A stretch of DNA of 37,622 nt from Deltaproteobacteria bacterium (GTDB taxonomy: Bacteria; Myxococcota; Myxococcia; Myxococcales; 40CM-4-68-19). The stretch lies in the NCBI GenBank assembly GCA_005879535.1, contig VBKI01000041.1, positions 1 through 37,622 of the forward strand, in the 5' to 3' direction. A model generated the notes under the pieces. The model saw nothing but the letters and a program-made list of their open reading frames with translations. It searched no databases and was not told the origin of the DNA. The first letter of the stretch is position 1, and every line of letters starts with the position of its first letter. This document shows, piece after piece, positions 35,496 through 37,622 of this stretch. The position numbers and the translations under genes were made by a program.

Positions 35496-36139
35496 CAGTC
35501 CTCGTGGAACTTCGCACGCAGCGTCTCCCGCTGCGCGGTGGCGACCCACTCTTGCAGCGGCGGCCACGCCCAGACCGCGTCGCAGTACGACTTGGCGGCG
35601 CCGGAGACCGGAATCGAATAGGTGCGGAACCGAGAGACCACCGGCGCGTAGAACGCGTCGGCGACGCATGGTTCCTTCCCGAAGAGGAAGGGACCGCCGC
35701 TCTGATTCAGGCATTCCTGCCAGATGGCGACGATCCGGTCGACGTCCGCCTGCGTCTCCGGACGAAGCGCTTTGTAGGGATACTGCTGGACGATTTTCAT
35801 CGAGCAGTCGTTGCGCAGGTTCGCGAAGCCCGCGTGCATCTCCGCAGCCACCGACCGGGCACGAGCGCGCTGCGCGGCGTCCCTGGGCCAGAGGCGCTTG
35901 TCGGGAAACTTCTCGTGGAGGTACTCGGCGATCGCCAGGGAATCCCAGACGGTGATCTCGCCGTCGATGAGCGCCGGCACGCGTCCGCTCGGCGAGTACT
36001 TGCGGATCTGCTGCGCCGTGTCCGGCATGTCGAGGGGAACGACGATTTCCTCGTAGGGGACGTTGGCGAGCTTGAGCGCCAACCAGCCGCGGAGCGACCA
36101 GGAGGAGTACTTCTTGTTTCCGACGACGATCTTGAGCAT
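35495..36139 (-). CDS. Glutathione S-transferase family protein
   Basis: The 214-residue protein has an N-terminal thioredoxin-like domain (LKIVVGNKKYSSWSLRGWLALK, with a likely catalytic Ser in the SSWS turn, and the cis-Pro segment GRVPALIDG, then WDSLAIAEYL) and an all-helical C-terminal domain with CVADAFYAP. It would conjugate glutathione to electrophiles or reduce peroxides; the exact class is not clear, the N-terminus resembling the YfcF type. AGGA eight bases before the ATG supports the start. It is the first gene of a two-gene transcript with hemW. Confidence 0.9.
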   Translation of the reverse strand: MLKIVVGNKKYSSWSLRGWLALKLANVPYEEIVVPLDMPDTAQQIRKYSPSGRVPALIDGEITVWDSLAIAEYLHEKFPDKRLWPRDAAQRARARSVAAEMHAGFANLRNDCSMKIVQQYPYKALRPETQADVDRIVAIWQECLNQSGGPFLFGKEPCVADAFYAPVVSRFRTYSIPVSGAAKSYCDAVWAWPPLQEWVATAQRETLRAKFHED

Positions 36140-36223
36140 GGGAGCGTCCTGATAACCGATGCAGCGCCGAAACGCGAGCGACCGTGATCACGACGCGGCG
36201 CGTGGTAATCTGTACGGTCTCGG
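36140..36223. promoter_or_regulatory. Divergent GST/metH promoter region
   Basis: This 84-bp spacer separates divergent starts. TAATCT at 36206-36211 resembles a -10 element for metH, and TTATCA on the minus strand, close to the GST start, could serve the other side. No S-adenosylmethionine or cobalamin riboswitch fits in the space, and I see no clear operator. Confidence 0.25.
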
Positions 36224-37622
36224 ATGGCGGACAAGGATCTCATCGATGCAATCGCCCGCGGGATCGTCGTTTTCGACGGCGCCATGGGCACGACCCTGCA
36301 GCGGATGCAGCTTGCCGGTGACCTGACGGTCAAGGACTTCGAAGGCCGGCAGGGGTGCAACGAGATTCTCTCGCTGACGCGTCCCGACGTCGTCTCCGGC
36401 GTGCACCGCTCGTACTTGGAGGTCGGGTGCGACGTCGTCGAGACGAACACCTTCGGCGGCAGCCGGCCGAAGCTCGAAGAGTTCGAGCTGGGCGCCCGCG
36501 TGGCGGAGGTGAACGAGCAGGCGGCGCGAATCGCGCGAGCGGAAGCCGACCGCGCCCAGCGCGGTGACGGGCGGCGGCGCTACGTCGCCGGATCGCTCGG
36601 GCCGAGCGGATTTCTGCCCTCCTCCAGCGATCCCGATCTCGGACGCGTCAGTCCCGCGGAACTGACCGAGATCTTCCGCGAACAGACGGTCTCGCTGCTG
36701 CGCGGCGGTGTCGACTGCATCATCGCGGAGACCGCGCAGGACCTGCTCGAGCTGCGCTCGCAGATCTTCGGTGCCCGCCGGGCGATGCAAGAGACCGGGC
36801 GCAGCGTCCCGGTGATTGCGCAGATCACCCTCGATCCGTCCGGCCGCATGCTGCTCGGCACCGAGCCGCTGTCGGCCGCGGCGATGATCGCGGCCTGCGG
36901 CGCCGACGTCATGGGGCTGAACTGTTCCACCGGACCTCGCGAGATGGTCGATCCTCTCCGGGCGCTCGCCGAGCACGTCCCGCTCCCGCTCTCCTGCCAG
37001 CCGAATGCCGGCATCCCGGAGAACCGCGAAGGCGTGGCGATCTACCCGCTGCAGCCGGGCGAGCTCGCGGAGTATCTCGCCCGCTTCGTGCGCGACTTCC
37101 GCCTGGCGGTCATCGGCGGATGCTGCGGAACGACGCCGGCACATCTGAAGCAGGTGCTGGAAGCCATTCGCGGCACCGGCGCCGCCCGCAAGCCGCCGAG
37201 GCGCGTCCCGATGCTGTCCAGCGGACTGAAAGCGGTGGCGCTCCACCAGGAGCCACGACCGCTGATCATCGGCGAGCGCGTCAACTCGCAGGGCAGCAGG
37301 AAGATGAAGGAGCTGCTGCTCGCAAACGACATCGCCGGGATCCTCGCCGTGGCCCGTGAACAGGTGGAAGGCGGCGCACATGCGCTCGACGTCTGCGTGG
37401 CGCTGACCGAGCGCGCCGACGAGCTGGACACGATGACGCGTGTCGTGCGCGTCCTCTCCGGACAGATCGAAGCACCGCTCTGCATCGACTCGACGGAGCC
37501 GGAGGTGGTCGCCGCCGCTCTGGAATGGCTGCCGGGCATCGGCATCGTCAATTCCGTCCACCTCGAGCGCGGGTGGGAGAAGATCGACCGGATGTTCCCA
37601 CTTCTGAAGCAGTACGGCGCCT
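36224..37622 (+). CDS. metH: Cobalamin-dependent methionine synthase, N-terminal part (3' end outside window)
   Basis: The first 466 residues are visible and open to the window edge. Residues 1 to about 330 form the homocysteine-binding barrel: FDGAMGTTLQRM at the start and the zinc-binding cysteines at Cys234 (GLNCSTGP), Cys300 and Cys301 (IGGCCGTTP). From about residue 345 the pterin-binding barrel begins (PLIIGERVNSQGSRKMKELLL, CIDSTEPEVV). This is the MetH order, which transfers a methyl from methyltetrahydrofolate to homocysteine via cobalamin. The cobalamin-binding and activation domains should lie to the right; if they are missing it would be a split or core-only form. Confidence 0.93.
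   Translation, partial: MADKDLIDAIARGIVVFDGAMGTTLQRMQLAGDLTVKDFEGRQGCNEILSLTRPDVVSGVHRSYLEVGCDVVETNTFGGSRPKLEEFELGARVAEVNEQAARIARAEADRAQRGDGRRRYVAGSLGPSGFLPSSSDPDLGRVSPAELTEIFREQTVSLLRGGVDCIIAETAQDLLELRSQIFGARRAMQETGRSVPVIAQITLDPSGRMLLGTEPLSAAAMIAACGADVMGLNCSTGPREMVDPLRALAEHVPLPLSCQPNAGIPENREGVAIYPLQPGELAEYLARFVRDFRLAVIGGCCGTTPAHLKQVLEAIRGTGAARKPPRRVPMLSSGLKAVALHQEPRPLIIGERVNSQGSRKMKELLLANDIAGILAVAREQVEGGAHALDVCVALTERADELDTMTRVVRVLSGQIEAPLCIDSTEPEVVAAALEWLPGIGIVNSVHLERGWEKIDRMFPLLKQYGA

Noticed and set aside
36140-36223. Riboswitch upstream of metH
   Set aside because: The 84-bp gap is too short for a cobalamin riboswitch and shows no SAM-riboswitch core or terminator hairpin.

Overview
This is a gene-dense, very GC-rich bacterial chromosome segment with almost no intergenic space. 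Frequent GTG and TTG starts, stop/start overlaps of the GTGA/ATGA type, a two-domain PilZ protein, a response regulator carrying a type II secretion/pilus ATPase N-domain, lipoprotein TPR/transglutaminase-like giants and an N-terminally extended HflX point to Myxococcota (former Deltaproteobacteria, Anaeromyxobacter/Myxococcus-like). That placement is inference, because no rRNA gene is present. I see no tRNA, rRNA, CRISPR array, IS element, prophage or attachment site. The longest stretch without a gene is about 150 bp (26793-26942).

Layout. (1) 2-2975, plus strand: the end of a family 2 glycosyltransferase, a response regulator with MshEN-like and TPR parts, a TrpC-like protein that has lost its catalytic residues, and a thioredoxin-fold [2Fe-2S] ferredoxin. 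(2) 2979-6351, minus strand: a tight three-gene run of glutamine-synthetase-like gamma-glutamyl ligase, iron-type alcohol dehydrogenase and SirB1/TPR protein. It is divergent from a class I glutamine amidotransferase (6416-7135), and together these could be a gamma-glutamylated amine or amino-alcohol catabolic module. (3) 7157-8573, minus: PilZ protein and SfsA. (4) 8625-13227, plus: a zinc-type ABC uptake operon (ATPase, permease, outer-membrane protein, binding protein) with a creatininase-family hydrolase at the end. (5) 13235-16075, minus: a large class III nucleotide-cyclase-like gene broken by a frameshift near 14806, translationally coupled to a 54-residue membrane protein. (6) 16159-17979, plus: glnB-glnA with a clear Rho-independent terminator, then a small lipoprotein and a polytopic GT-C-like membrane protein. 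(7) 20007-21680, minus: hflX. (8) 21737-26792, plus: proB, proA, rsfS, rlmH, phosphoglycerate mutase, a DUF309 protein and a comF-like gene, mostly overlapping or nearly so. (9) 26943-34347, plus: two consecutive TPR/DUF3857/transglutaminase-like proteins, the first split by a frameshifting deletion near 28885, the second with its catalytic Cys and His replaced. (10) 34344-36139, minus: hemW and a GST; then the start of metH, running off the right edge.

Most of the window is housekeeping: nitrogen assimilation and PII signalling, proline synthesis, ribosome maturation, glycolysis, methionine and zinc uptake. The parts that deserve attention are the TrpC pseudoenzyme beside a ferredoxin, the ligase/alcohol dehydrogenase/amidotransferase module, the cyclase-like protein with its coupled membrane peptide, and the catalytically intact/catalytically dead transglutaminase pair. 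Two independent gene breaks in 37 kb mean either real gene decay or assembly indels; raw reads would decide.
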